From positions 49,298,837-49,362,836 of the forward strand of contig NC_085049.1 in NCBI RefSeq assembly GCF_963662255.1: a stretch of DNA of 64,000 nt. The letters run 5' to 3'. Positions within the stretch are counted from its first letter, which is position 1. Each line of letters starts with the position of its first letter. The translations under genes and the position numbers were made by a program. This stretch comes from Cinclus cinclus (Eukaryota > Chordata > Aves > Passeriformes > Cinclidae). Below the pieces are notes generated by a model. That model ran no database searches and was not told the origin of the DNA. It saw only the letters and a program-made list of their open reading frames with translations. Shown here one piece after another: positions 1 through 11,185 of this stretch.

Positions 1-2839
1 AGGAATAAAATTGCTTTTATGAACAATCATTTTCAAGCCTCTGTGGAAAGATATTACATGCACATTAACACAATTAGAAACATAAGAAAAAAGAAGCATC
101 AAAAGAAAACTGCTAAAGAGGATTTAATCAACATGAAATCAATTGCTGGCTTTCATCTGTGGTCATTGCTGGCTTTGTTTTTCTCAAAAGAGGAACGAGA
201 CATTTTTCTGTTTGCTCCTGAGATTATCGAATGCAGTAAGGGAAATCTACTTGTAGTTTTTAATTCGCTTTTTTAATAGCCAATTTGACTGAATCTTTTA
301 TTCTTTGATGTTATAAGAAGTTTAAAAGCTGACAAGCCTTTAGAACTCATGGTACGGTAAGACCAGTGTAACTAGGCTTGCAGTAGTCATTCCTGAGGGG
401 TCTGACACGTATCACTAACTGACATGACTTCAGTCACAAGGAATTTCCAGACTGTTGCTGCAGTTTACAGTAGCAAGGAATAACCTTGCAAAAATCTACC
501 TAGAAAACCTATCCTGAAAACTGACATGCAAAAACTGAATTTCTAATAAAAATATCAGCTCATGATTTGAAGTGCAGACAGTAGGAAGAATAAAATATGT
601 CTTTTGAAAAATTATATATAATGCAATCAGGTGTACAAGGCAAAATAAAACAGAACTTTGAAAAGACATTTTATTTTCAGACACCTTTGGCCATCATAAT
701 GTAACTCTTTTTGCATGAAAATGTATGTTAGCACTTGTGCAGCTGGAAACAACGTTAGAACATTACGGAACATAGACCAATGTAGTGTTGTTTTTTACCA
801 GCAAAGAGAACACAGATTCTGAGATATCACCTGCCACAGGAAGATCCTGCTGCATGACATATTTTTCATAATTACTCAAGGTGTCACTTTGTCAAGACAC
901 AATAGCACTTTTGTCATAGCACCGACTACTCAGCTGAAGCTGGATGTCTGAGATTTGTTAATCTACAGGCCCAGCTAGGATTCATCTTGAAGTGACTTCT
1001 GTCACTTACACAGGATGTTAGCTAGGATTATGCTCCTACACCAATTCACAAGGCAAGTAGGTGTTAAGTAGAACAAGAACAGGGCATTAAGGTAAGCAAC
1101 AAGGACAAAGACCTCTGACAAAGGCAGAGACCCTAATAATTTATTAAGGTACCTCTGTGTAGGTGGTTAAATTCTTCACATAAACAAGGTCAGAATAAAT
1201 GTCAAAAACCTCTTACGGCTTTAGGTAGGCTGGACTGTCTGCCATATCACACAGTAGACAAAGTATGAATGTCTAGAAGCAGGCTAGAACACCAAGGCAT
1301 ACAGAAAGTTCTTAGAGGTTGTACTGATGAGCACTAGGACTAAAAAGATTGGTGACCGCAGTTAACCCAATGCATATGAGAAAAACTATACTATTGCTGA
1401 TAACCACTTTTGGAAATGTGTCTCTGAGTAAGTCAAGACTGGCACATCAAGGACACAAATAAACTTCAACACTGAAGAAAAGCTTAATCCTTTTGTTACA
1501 AGCAATAGCAGCTTCTAAGGAATAAAATGGAATGAAGTATTTATTCCAATCTTAACGCATCATCTAGCTAAGACACTTTTGGAAAACAAGAGCTTCTTAG
1601 AAGAATAAAAATATAAAAACTTAAACAATAATAATCTCTCTACTAACAAGCCAAAACCGACAAATTCAGCCTCAAAGAATATAGTAGTTGAGAGAATTAC
1701 AGGACAAACGGAAACTCCAGTGCTTCCCTCTTACAGAAACACAGATTAAAAAAACATCTAGCCAAGTAAAATAAGAAATTCTAACAAATTATACTGAACT
1801 TCAGGGAATTGTGAGATCTGAAATATCTGAAATTCTGTTGAATTGAAACAGGATTTGTCACCCAGAGATTAAACTGAAGCAACTTCCTGCAAGCATAGGA
1901 AAAGACACTATTTATCTTGAGTTTGCACCAAAGCAAACAGTTCTCAGGAAAAGCAACAAATACATTCTCCTTCAGGTACACAGAGATTACCAATCTTACA
2001 GACAAGGATTACAACAGCACATTTCGAGCAATCAAAGGATTCAGTTCAGGTCATCCAGCATTCATTCATTCATTTACCTAGATATGATCCAACCAAAATC
2101 AAGGCATTATGGAAACATCTACATTTTGTACTATGCATTCTACAGTAACTGCAGAAAACATCTCCATAGAACCTCAATAAAGGAGAAGTGAAGAACAGGA
2201 AGGTCCTGACTATGTAAATATGCCATGAAGTACCCCAAATCCTAACAGGTAGCAAGCCTATTCACCCATTTGTTTCTTTTATTCTGAAAGCTACAGAAAC
2301 AATAGCAGAAAGAAAGTAAAAATCTCCAAAAGATAATGAAAGGTCAACATGTAAACAAGAAAAGTAGAAAAATTCTTTATCTAACCTATGATTCCTGTAT
2401 TGTTGCTGCACCATATGGTTTTAAGTGAAGTCCATAAGAAATATATCATTTTATCATAATCAAAAGTAATAATGTAGCCCAGTAGCAGCACTTTGTGTCT
2501 CAAAGCAAAGCAGTAAAATACTTTCAGCAACCTTCAATAGCTTAAAAGTTTAGGAATTCATATTTTTGATTTTATTTATTTTCTTTCTAAAGAAGACAAC
2601 ACTTTTCGCTGAGTTCTGCTCTTGTCATAGAATAATTTGGACTGTAGAAAAGGTTATTATAATTTACAAGAAAAAATTCTTCAGGAATTGGACTGCCATA
2701 CAAATTAACATAATCTATACAGCCAGTACAGATTTTAATTTACAATGCTACAAATTAGCACCAAAACATATAAGTTTGTCAGTCACTCTAAAATCTTATT
2801 TCAATTTTACATTAAAAAAATATGTAACTTCAGAGTCAC
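1..2839 (-). other. PPP1R12A: Intron 12 (5' part)
   Basis: AT-rich intron sequence running out of the window. I read both strands for the expected next MYPT1 exon and found none. No recognisable repeat or gene was seen. Confidence 0.85.
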
Positions 2840-2934
2840 CTGTTTTCTTTTTCATCAATGTCAGAGGTACTGGCCAGCCGTCTTGGTATTGTAGGTGCAA
2901 CATATGCAAGTCGAGTTCCTTTTCCATCTTTCTC
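2840..2934 (-). CDS. PPP1R12A: PPP1R12A exon 12
   Basis: This 95-bp exon encodes 31 codons plus two bases of the next Arg: EKDGKGTRLAYVAPTIPRRL, then ASTSDIDEKEN. The acceptor is TGTTTCAG|GAG and the donor AACAG|GTGACT. AYVAPTIPRRLASTSDI is a well-conserved block of vertebrate MYPT1 and MYPT2 just before the alternatively spliced central region. The acceptor reads CAGGAG, so a NAG-type alternative three bases downstream is conceivable but weak. The following exon (expected to begin with the rest of Arg and a DSS-type sequence) is not in the 2.8 kb to the left edge. Confidence 0.96.
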
Positions 2935-3723
2935 CTGAAACACATTACCTTTTTTGTTAATTGTTACTACTGTTGATTATCTTGTCTGGAAAATCATCAT
3001 TATACCAACTCCAGCTGCATTTATTCTGACCCGATTATACAAATGAGTTTTAACCTTTAGTTAAGTATCATAAAAGACTACAACAGGAAAAGGAAACTGC
3101 TAATGTTTCCATTCTAGTGATGTTAATGACTTCTCTCTCTTCTGCTTTGCTGAAATACAATTCCACAAGTGATTCCTGAAAGCAACTGGTTCAGTATTTT
3201 TATATACTACAGAACATTATTCATTCTTCATCTTTAAATCATACAAACATTTGTGTTTGAAATAGAACCACAAGTTCTATTTTGTTCATCTACCTGAACA
3301 ACACTTGGTTTAGGGTATCCATGTTTAGTTACAAAACCAAATTTTTGAAAATAAAAAATAACTACAAAATGCAAAGGAATACAAAAGAGACTTCTTTCAT
3401 TTATAAGATTCTTTAAGCATCATTCTCCAAGTGATGCAAAAGCTATCAAATCTCTGATGTCCTTAAATTGTAAAAATGACTACTAGCTTTGCAAGTCCTA
3501 AAAAGGGAATAAATGCCAGACCTATGCACCAGGTCACCAGACAGTGAAGGAGCAAATTACACTTTGAGAGAGAATACAAAGAAGCTCTGTAATTTAACTT
3601 CTTGGAATTTTAGTAAAGAACAGATGTGTAGTACAATCTTACTTCTATAATAAATCAGCAACAACTATACTAAGAGAGGTATATGAATTCCTCAAAATGT
3701 TGTTTCATCCTGAAAATTATTAC
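2935..3723 (-). other. PPP1R12A: Intron 11
   Basis: A 789-bp intron with donor GTAATA and acceptor TTTCAG. Reading through the donor adds about ten residues before a stop. Nothing else is recognised. Confidence 0.9.
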
Positions 3724-3939
3724 CTTTTCTTTGTTGTCCAGCGAAGAGGAAAGTCTAGGACTTGATGCAGAACGCATAACACCTGCAGAGTCCTTTTCTT
3801 TCTGAGCTTCTTTGGAAGCAGTTATCTCTGCAAGTGCACCATAACTACCCGTTTTTCTAAGACCCAACCTCCATGAAGCAGGAGATTCATCTTTCCTCTC
3901 TTCATCTCTGGGAGAAACCTTGGTTGTAGATGTTGGAAA
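3724..3939 (-). CDS. PPP1R12A: PPP1R12A exon 11: NUAK1/14-3-3 site region
   Basis: This 216-bp exon has 72 codons, phase 0-0, with acceptor TTTTATAG|TTT and donor AAAAG|GTAATA. It begins FPTSTTKVSPRDEERKDE, has PASWRLGLRKTGSYGALAEI in the middle and ends RSASSPRLSSSLDNKEK. Serines at local exon residues 32 (RKTGSYGAL) and 59 (VMRSASSPRL) correspond to human Ser445 and Ser472. Both are established NUAK1 phosphorylation sites that recruit 14-3-3 and release myosin phosphatase inhibition. Residues around the first fit the AMPK-family consensus (Leu at -5, basic at -3, Leu at +4). The exon is nearly identical to known bird and mammal MYPT1. Confidence 0.97.
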
Positions 3940-4294
3940 CTATAAAACGCACGAAAATGAATTTACATTATTAATTTACCTTATCCGTGGTAATTTATGC
4001 TCTTTGCAAAGAGTTGAGAACACAACTGCTTTTAATAATCCTAAATTCTTATGGAAATTGTAGTGAGAGGCAACCTAGGCACTTTTCTCTTGAATTAGTC
4101 AATAAGATCAGAAATGTAAGACTGGTCAAGGAATACCACTCCTATAAAAAGTTAGCTTACAAAAAACCCACACTTTGTAATACACGCTGTGAACTTGAGA
4201 TAAAACTTAGAAACATGCAAATCTGGTATTAACATTTTGATTAAATATGTTATTTTGCAACCTGTACATAAACCTGTGCACACAAGAACCTCAC
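3940..4294 (-). other. PPP1R12A: Intron 10 between the two motif-sharing exons
   Basis: A 355-bp intron with donor GTGAGG and acceptor TTATAG. It separates the cassette exon from exon 11, and its shortness fits local exon duplication. Confidence 0.85.
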
Positions 4295-4411
4295 CATAGA
4301 TTTTTCACCCTTATTGGGCACAAGCACAATGCCAGTTTTGCGCAAGCCCTGCCTCCATGATGCAGGATCTACTGACTCCACGACAGGCATGATAGGAGGA
4401 ATGAAATCATA
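4295..4411 (-). CDS. PPP1R12A: PPP1R12A candidate cassette exon 10 (39 codons)
   Basis: This is an open 117-bp segment between exons 9 and 11, phase 0-0. Its acceptor, GGCTTTAG|TAT, follows a pyrimidine-rich stretch, and its donor is ATG|GTGAGG. The peptide begins YDFIPPIMPVVESV, continues DPASWRQGLRKTG and ends IVLVPNKGEKSM. The core PASWR.GLRKTG repeats the motif of exon 11 (PASWRLGLRKTG), with similarity also at nucleotide level, and the two exons are only 355 bp apart. That looks like an old tandem exon duplication. The residue after RKTG is Ile rather than the phosphorylatable Ser. I do not remember this peptide in canonical chicken or mammalian MYPT1, so it is probably alternatively spliced. 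It may already be present in automatic isoform models. Its use as an exon is inferred, not shown. Confidence 0.8.
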
Positions 4412-6458
4412 CTAAAGCCAATTGAGACAAGACAAAGATGAAGATTGAAAGGAAGGAAAAGAAACAAAAGGGTTTTTTTAACACCATATGGCTTGTTCCT
4501 AGGTTTATATTAAGTAACTCTTCATTACAACACAAAATACCAAAAGAGCAGTAAGACACTTAAAAAGCTTAGTAACAAGATTACAGCTAAATGTAACATA
4601 GCATGTTTAGCTGGTCCAGAGACAGAATTACAGCTTGCACAGAAAAGAACAACAAAGCCTGTGACCTTACAAGGTCTGTGGCCTAAGTCCTCACACTGCT
4701 GAGAATACTGGAAGATTGACACTAACATGCCCCTTTATCTTCTTACCATGTATCATTCATATCCCTGAATCACATCCCACACTAACTTAGTTATCCTCCC
4801 AAACTTGCCTTACCATCAGTACCTGCAGTCAGAGAGAAGAATTACTGAAAGTAATGCAGACTGAAGGAAACCTGACTTCTAGCTTAGTATACTGCACCTG
4901 CACCCCTTGGTTTGGCCATCTATGATGTAAAAGCACAAGTGCAGCTACAGCAGATCAGATGGTGCAGACCCAAAAAGGCAGGTGCAAGGGTAGGTGCAAG
5001 ATCACACACAGAATGCTGCTTTACCTTCACTGGTAAAAAACAGTTTAAAGCATTTTTGTTTACTGATAGGAGCTGTAACTGCTCCTTTAGATCACATGTA
5101 CTTGCTATGGTACAAGATAATAATTTTGATGTAATGTGCATTTATTTTGTAGCTACAGAAGGCCCTGAGCTTCTCACATAGTAATACGAAGATAACTACA
5201 GTTTATTTTTAGCCTGCACTTTTTACCTAGAAAACCAAAATATAAACCATTAATTTCTGCATAACAAAATAAGAAGTGTATTGATGATTTGTAAAAGGTT
5301 ATAATTTAGCTTAAAATCAAGCTTATTTCCTCTCTTACAAAAATATTCCCCCGTATCATTAAATCACATATCTGCACCCATTACATTAAAGTATACTTGT
5401 AAGATGATTCACTATTAGATTGTAATGTGAATAAGGAAATTTAACCCCAGTAAGTTCCCAGGAGAAAAATACATTTTATACAATTCTCCTGGTAGCATGT
5501 CAGCATGTCTTTTCTCTCTACTGTGGCTGCAGTATATCATGGTTACCATTTCTCCTGAACATGCTTTTCAGATGCATCAGTAGAGGGCTACACTTTGATG
5601 CTGATGTCTATAGGAAAGTTGTAATGAATGACAGATGAAGATTTACTGGCTTACTATCCAGTTTGCTCCAATATTCCAGAAGTCTAACTTATATGTTGCC
5701 TTCCAATTATGCATTATTATCTACTGTAATTTTTTCCCCTTGCCAAGTAAAACTAAACTTCATCCAAATTAACTTTTCCTGTAAAGTTACAGGTTGTAAA
5801 AGCTTCCAGCATGCAATATGGCTTTTCTAGGTGTGGCTTTCAGTTGTGCAGTAAAGAAATCCTATGTCCCTATTATCTAGATCTTCCATGAGGTCCTAAC
5901 TGTATTAAAACAGGGATGAGACCCACAGCACTTTCTACTTCTTATTTCAGGTATAATTTTCAACTTCTGTGCCAAAGCACTAGCTGAATACTTCAAGGGA
6001 CTCCTAGAAGTCACAAAGTCATGCTTGCCTCCCTTAAATTAAGGGCATCAGAAATACAGGCACAGAGAGACACCAGAACAGTAGCTTCTAGAAATTCTGG
6101 AGGAGTCTGACATAGAAAATACTTTTGAAAGATGAAGTTTAGCTTCAGGAAAAACCAAGAACTCCACTCCCTGTGCAACGGAATTTTTCTTTTTTAGAAG
6201 GATATTACATTGAAGGTATTTCATAGTTCTGTATTTTAGGTCCTTGTTCAGAATTAAAGCCATTCAAAATTTTTAAAAAATTAACAGTTTGTGGGGAAGA
6301 ACAGGAAGTATTTTAAGAATCTAAGCAGATTTTTATCAATTCAGAAGTTAAACAAATCTACTACTTACACATATAAAAATATATATTTACACAGAAAAAA
6401 GAAATAGAAGATCATAAGATTACAATATAATAGAAAATAAATAGGTATTTTCTTTTAC
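4412..6458 (-). other. PPP1R12A: Intron 9
   Basis: A 2,047-bp AT-rich intron between exon 9 and the cassette exon. Short ORFs near 4.9-5.2 kb overlap each other on opposite strands and look like chance. No repeat family is recognised. Confidence 0.85.
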
Positions 6459-6580
6459 CTTCTTAACAGGTGATGTAGGTGCCCCTTGGCCACCAGCTAC
6501 TGAAGGCGCCATCACAGCTACTGATGCTGATTGTGTACTTGTGGTATTTGCATTATTAGCTGCCAAGGTTTTGGTCTTAT
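6459..6580 (-). CDS. PPP1R12A: PPP1R12A exon 9: Thr/Ala/Ser-rich linker
   Basis: This 122-bp exon completes Asp372 and has 40 codons (residues 373-412), ending in phase 0 (AAG AAG|GTAAAA). Visible pieces are KTKTLAANNANTTSTQSASV, AVMAPSVAGGQGAP and TSPVKK. This is a disordered linker, and the family varies most here: human, chicken and this sequence differ at several positions. The terminal TSPVKK is the conserved junction after which the canonical protein continues FPT (exon 11). Here a further in-frame exon (4295-4411) lies between. Confidence 0.95.
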
Positions 6581-6831
6581 CTGCAAAATATTTACAAGAT
6601 TTTAATCTTCATTTTCCATTCACAATTTCATCACCTTTACAACACCAAGCTGAATTTCTATACAACAAATTTAACAGTTAACTTTATGATGAGCATTTTA
6701 TTATTTATTCCTCAGTGTTTTTTCCCCTCACTCTCAGTTTTTATCTTAGTTAGGTCCACCCTTTTCCCTAAAAGGTTGTTCATGTAACAATTTTACTGTA
6801 TTCATTCAAGTGTAACTATTTAGATATGGAG

Positions 6832-7005
6832 AGACAGAACTACAGAATCATTCAGGTTCAAAGTGACTCAGGATATCACTTAATTCAACTTTCTGCTCAA
6901 AGGAGGGTCAATACTGTCTATGAGTCAGGTTGCTCAAGGCTTTGATGAGCCACATCTTGTAAACATCTGGAGACAGAGATTTCAGTCTCTCCACACAGCC
7001 TGTAT
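6832..7005 (-). mobile_element. CR1 LINE fragment, 3' end, minus orientation
   Basis: Read on the minus strand, this shows the diverged 3' tail of a CR1 retrotransposon, ending in AATGATTCTGTAGTTCTGT, related to the ATTCTATG-type terminal repeats of the family. It is short and heavily mutated. It lies head to head with the neighbouring plus-strand CR1 piece. Confidence 0.65.
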
Positions 7006-7078
7006 TTTAGTAGCTGGCTAATGACCATAAAAATTGTAAAAGTAGGAGATACGTTAGCATCTTATCTGATCTCATTAA

Positions 7079-7405
7079 TGCATATAAATATCTCAAAGGT
7101 AGGTGTCAAGGATGGTGCCAGACTCTTTTTGGTGGTGTCCAGCAACAGGACAAGGAGCAATAGCCATGAACTAAAATACAAGTTCCACCTCAACATGAGG
7201 AAGAACACTGAGGGTGCCAGAGCACTGGAAGAGGCTGCCCAGTGAGGCTGTGGAACCTCCCTCTCTGGAGACATTCAAAACTCACCCAGATGCTTTTGTG
7301 TGTAACCTGCTCTAGAGGTCACTCTGCCTTGGCAGGGGAAGTTGCACTGATAATTTCCAGAATTTCCTTCCTACTCTGACTATCCTTTGATTTTGTGATT
7401 CTTTA
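7079..7405 (+). mobile_element. CR1 LINE fragment, 3' region, plus orientation
   Basis: Typical CR1 3' sequence. It includes AACAGGACAAGGAGCAATAG, CCACCTCAACATGAGGAAGA, AGAGGCTGCCCAG, TCTGGAGACATTCAAAACTC and a GATTTTGTGATTC tail. No coding capacity is left. It is an old truncated insertion in intron 8. Confidence 0.9.
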
Positions 7406-10122
7406 AAAGTTAATTCAAACTACAGAAGGCAGATGCCAATTCAAAGAAAGACATTTATTATTTGAATTCAATGAAATAATTAACGGTACAGAGAATCCAT
7501 CAGGAATTCCGGTCACCAGAATGAGCTGAGGTAGGGACTTGCCTTCCAGAACACCAAATTTCCACTGGCTTCATTCCTTTTTTGTCCTTTTTTTTCCCCT
7601 TGCCTATATTTCACTGTCTACCTACCTACTCTCTTCTGCTTTGTCCAAATTCCTTCCTCTGTCCGTGGTTTATGAATCTTAACCCTTCTTACACAAACAC
7701 ACAGAAAATGTCATGACTGTGATATAACAACTACTGTCACTGCTTTTGCTTGAGCTTCATCATGTTACACCTTGCTTCTGTTTCACATACTCAAACTGCA
7801 CCATTCTTCAGGCTTGAATGCTGCCTCCTCCTTATTAGTGCAGTATGAAACAACGGGGGGTTCAATCCCCACTGGTTTTGGCCCTGCTATAAACACATTT
7901 TTCCATCTACGTGACCCATACAGCCTAGGAGGAAGTAAATTAGAAAGTTTTTCATGCAGTGTTCTCACAACTAACATTTAAATTCAATAAAGTACTAATC
8001 TACAATTAGAAACTGTGTAATCCATAGTGCTGCTGTTACACACTTGTTTTAGTTATGGACATAGCTGAATAGATCTTTTCCATTTTGGTTATGCAGTAAA
8101 CAAATACAAATATAAACAGCTCACATGACTTAATGCACTTAATGAAAAGTTCTTCAAAACACAAGTGAAAAAGAATGGTGGTGAAATTCTAGGTGATAAG
8201 CTGAACAAGGCAATGTGGACTGACAGGATGATTTGAGATGATGCAATCTGATAGAAATTTGTAAGTAATACATCTTTAAAATATACAGAAAAAATTATCA
8301 GGAATGAAAGCATGGAAGGAGAAAAATGGATTTTTCAAAACTGAATTTTTCAATTCTGAAATTATTCTGTAATCCGAAATTACTTCCATCAAGAACACTG
8401 TTGTATGCATGACTGGACTAGTATGGAATAACTTAAAAAAAATTAAAGTATTTATAAAAAAGTAAGTTACAAAATTTGAACTGATGAACATTTGAACTGA
8501 TGTCCTTTGCAATAAGCACCTTTCATATCTGTATTTCCCTTATTAGTCTTACAGACAGATGTGTATTTATTTTTAAACTATATTCTCATGTAACCAATGA
8601 AACAAAAATACAGACAAGCATTTTAATTATCTGAAAATATTAGCGATCACCATTTCCAGTACTTCAGAATACCGAACACTGTTAAAATATTTCACAACCA
8701 GAATGCTCCTTATAATAATAAGACTTTTCACTAGAAAAATCTTTTACCCTCTTAAGCTGAATAATGGTAAAAAAAAGGAAAGCAAAATCTTGGAACTTAA
8801 GAGACGTAGCTCTACAGAGAAAAGCTTAAAGTGCATCTTGCCAAATAAAGTATAATAAAGCCTTGTTGATATTAAAATCCCCAAAGTTTACATAAATTAA
8901 TTCTTGTGTCACAGTCAGATTTTCCTGGCACAAACTATTGGCAGTGAAGAGAACACAGTTACCAGAGTCATAAAGTTCAGCAGACATTACAGTCAGCTCA
9001 GTGACAGAGAAATTACTACAAGTTATATATTGTAAGTAGTTTGACTTTCGCAAAGCTCAGTAAATAATAGATGTAAGTACACTAAGGTAAAAGAGTAATT
9101 ACAAATCTTGACAGACACCTTTTTTTCAGCCTAATACAGAAATGCTGGATTATTTTTGAACAAAAAGAAAAAGAAATTAAACCATAATAGAAATTTTGGT
9201 TTTGCAAGTTATTTTAACTTCTACGTACATGAAATACTTATGATAGATTGGCTGGCTCTAAAATACCTTCTTAGTCTTATCTTTTCAGGTGAAAAAATTA
9301 GAATGTATTAAAACGAAAACAGCCCACCAAAAAGGGTTAATTTATCAGGATTCTTTATCAGGATTGAACATACATCCTTAAACACTTAGTGCCAGACACT
9401 TGTTTTCTAGTTTGAAAGGAAAAGATACTATGCTGCTTCTGTATCAGTACTTGCTATTCTGGTAATTGTTCAAGAAAAAACAACCCACTAATTCCATTTC
9501 TCAGGAGAGAAACAGAGTAATGTGCATACAACTTTGCATACAATGCAAAACTTTTCAAAGAATATTCCTCTTGAACTGAAGCTATATATGAAGTAACAGT
9601 TAACATTAAAATAATAACTTTATCTCAGTACACACTGAAAATATATGCACTACTGCTTGATGAATATCTAAGCCAGATTAATTGGTAATTACTTCAAGAT
9701 GATAAGAACAAATGAGAGTGTTTGCACTTCTGCTGATCCAATCCCTATACCAGTTACACAAGCAAATATTTCTAAGTCTTCCTCTCTAATTTGATCTTCA
9801 AATTTTTTCGATGTTTCTGACATGCTACTTCAGGCATATATTATTCTATTTATCTAATAAGCAAATTAATCGATTTGTTAAGCAGTCAACCAAGTCAGCT
9901 GATTAATAGCTTTAACCTTGGTAGTCATCAGTAAAGAGATCTATTTGATACATCTATTATGACTTGACTTTAGACATATATAAACGTACTTTAAAATAAC
10001 TGCAAACTTAGTCAAGTACAGAAGAATAAGTGAAATGTAACTTAACTCTGTATCATGTGATATTAAATAAGTAAATTCATAAAGTAAATATTCAATGAAA
10101 GGCAATGCTTCAAATAACATAC

Positions 10123-10280
10123 CTGTTTCTGCTTCAGATTCAGAGTCATCATCTTCCTCCTCCTCACTAGAACAACTGGATTCATCCTTCTTTCCTTCTT
10201 CTTCTTCATCTGCTTTCTCTTGCTCCAGAGACTCTATACTAGATGCATTCTTTTCTTGCTCTATAATCAGTGTCTCCTTA
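10123..10280 (-). CDS. PPP1R12A: PPP1R12A exon 8: acidic region
   Basis: This 158-bp exon completes Asn319, has 52 codons (residues 320-371) and ends with the first base of Asp372. It begins KETLIIEQEKNASSIESLEQ and then becomes strongly acidic, with DEEEEGKKDE, a Ser-rich SSCSS and EEEEDDDSESEAET. The acidic tract follows the ankyrin domain in all MYPT1 proteins, and in the family this region is implicated in myosin and PP1 contacts. The clustered Ser-Glu/Asp steps are potential CK2-type sites (inference). The antisense strand is a run of Ser codons and gives a false ORF of 73 codons. Confidence 0.96.
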
Positions 10281-10406
10281 CTGAGTTTGAAAAGAGAAGT
10301 ATTTATTAAGTACTGAAAAATTTACTAAAGCCTGTTAAGTAGGACTTTGTGACAGCTTGTAAAGTCACCTTTTTAAAGACTTTGTAATTTTTCCGATTTT
10401 ACTTAC
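10281..10406 (-). other. PPP1R12A: Intron 7, 126 bp
   Basis: The shortest intron in the window, between exon 7 (donor GTAAGT) and exon 8 (acceptor AAACTCAG). Confidence 0.92.
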
Positions 10407-10495
10407 TTTTTGAATGTTTTCTGTGTCTGATTATTATCCAGGTTGGCTGTGGATTCAATTAGGGGAGATTTCTTTTCACGTTTTTCACTATGAAG
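10407..10495 (-). CDS. PPP1R12A: PPP1R12A exon 7: start of charged linker
   Basis: This 89-bp exon gives residues 290-318 plus two bases of Asn319. It encodes LHSEKREKKSPLIESTANLD and then NNQTQKTFK, low-complexity polar sequence after the ankyrin domain. The acceptor is TTTTGAAG, with a weak pyrimidine tract, and the donor is AA|GTAAGT. It lies between a 427-bp intron upstream and a very short 126-bp intron downstream. The basic KREKK cluster is conserved in vertebrate MYPT1. Confidence 0.95.
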
Positions 10496-10922
10496 CTTCA
10501 AAACATAGAATGATGCAGTTAAATTGTTAGAATGGCATCAGTGTGACAAAATTGCAAATGGAGGGGACTCTCTAAGTATTACAAACACTAGAACGTGTAT
10601 AAACTTTTAAAGAATGAGTGTTCAAGGCTCTAAAAGTTTTATTTTTACAAACTGTTACTCCACGCAAGATGCTCACTGTTGATACCTCAGATCATAAAAT
10701 GTCAACCAGACAAGGCAAGTTGTAGATCACCTTTTTTCTTCCAAGGCTTTTTTAGTCATCATAGGTGACCAATTAAGGGTATAAAAGACCTTTTGAGATT
10801 ACTCTACCATCACCTGTATTGAAGCCCAGAATTGAAAACTTTGGTTTTGATCTGTATGCTTCCCTGAGCTGGATACCATAATTATATGTATAATAAAATA
10901 TATATACATGCACAAGGCCTAC
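10496..10922 (-). other. PPP1R12A: Intron 6, 427 bp
   Basis: Donor GTAGGC and acceptor TTTTGAAG. AT-rich, with no recognisable element. Confidence 0.9.
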
Positions 10923-10997
10923 CAGATTCTGCTTCTTTTGTAACTCTTCTAAATATCCTAGAATATCTTCATCTGCCACATCAAACGCTGTCTGGCC
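10923..10997 (-). CDS. PPP1R12A: PPP1R12A exon 6: last ankyrin segment
   Basis: This 75-bp, phase 0-0 exon holds 25 codons (residues 265-289). It begins GQTAFDVADEDILGYLEE and ends LQKKQNL. The acceptor is TTCTCCAG and the donor CTG|GTAGGC. It forms the final ankyrin-like repeat and capping helix of MYPT1. Being a multiple of three with phase 0 at both ends, it could in principle be skipped without a frameshift, though that would remove the end of the ankyrin fold. Confidence 0.96.
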
Positions 10998-11185
10998 CTG
11001 GAGAAGAGGAAGAAGTAAAACAGAATTGTACAACAGAATTTAAATGTATTGGACTACGATGCTTTCTCATCACATGATGATGCAGGTTAAGGAGACCATT
11101 TAGAGAGAGAAATTGGAAAATACGAATCAAGCTCTACTGCAAACTGTTAGTCTGTCAGTACTTGACAACAATTTTGCAATGTTCC

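Larger units (their letters stand above)
6581..10122 (-). other. PPP1R12A: Intron 8
   Basis: A 3,542-bp intron. It carries two CR1 fragments (6832-7405, listed separately). Between 7.4 and 10.1 kb it is AT-rich with nothing recognisable. Confidence 0.85.

Noticed and set aside
2831..2937. Alternative acceptor three bases into exon 12 (CAGGAG)
   Set aside because: GAG is a poor acceptor and the canonical protein keeps the Glu. Noted only in the exon entry.
3670..3867. ORF ending beyond exon 11
   Set aside because: It is exon 11 coding sequence reading past its donor into intron 11. The start Met lies inside the preceding peptide context by chance.
10095..10316. Plus-strand Ser-rich ORF
   Set aside because: It is the antisense of the acidic exon 8. 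GAA/GAG/GAT codons read as TTC/CTC/ATC or Ser codons on the other strand.
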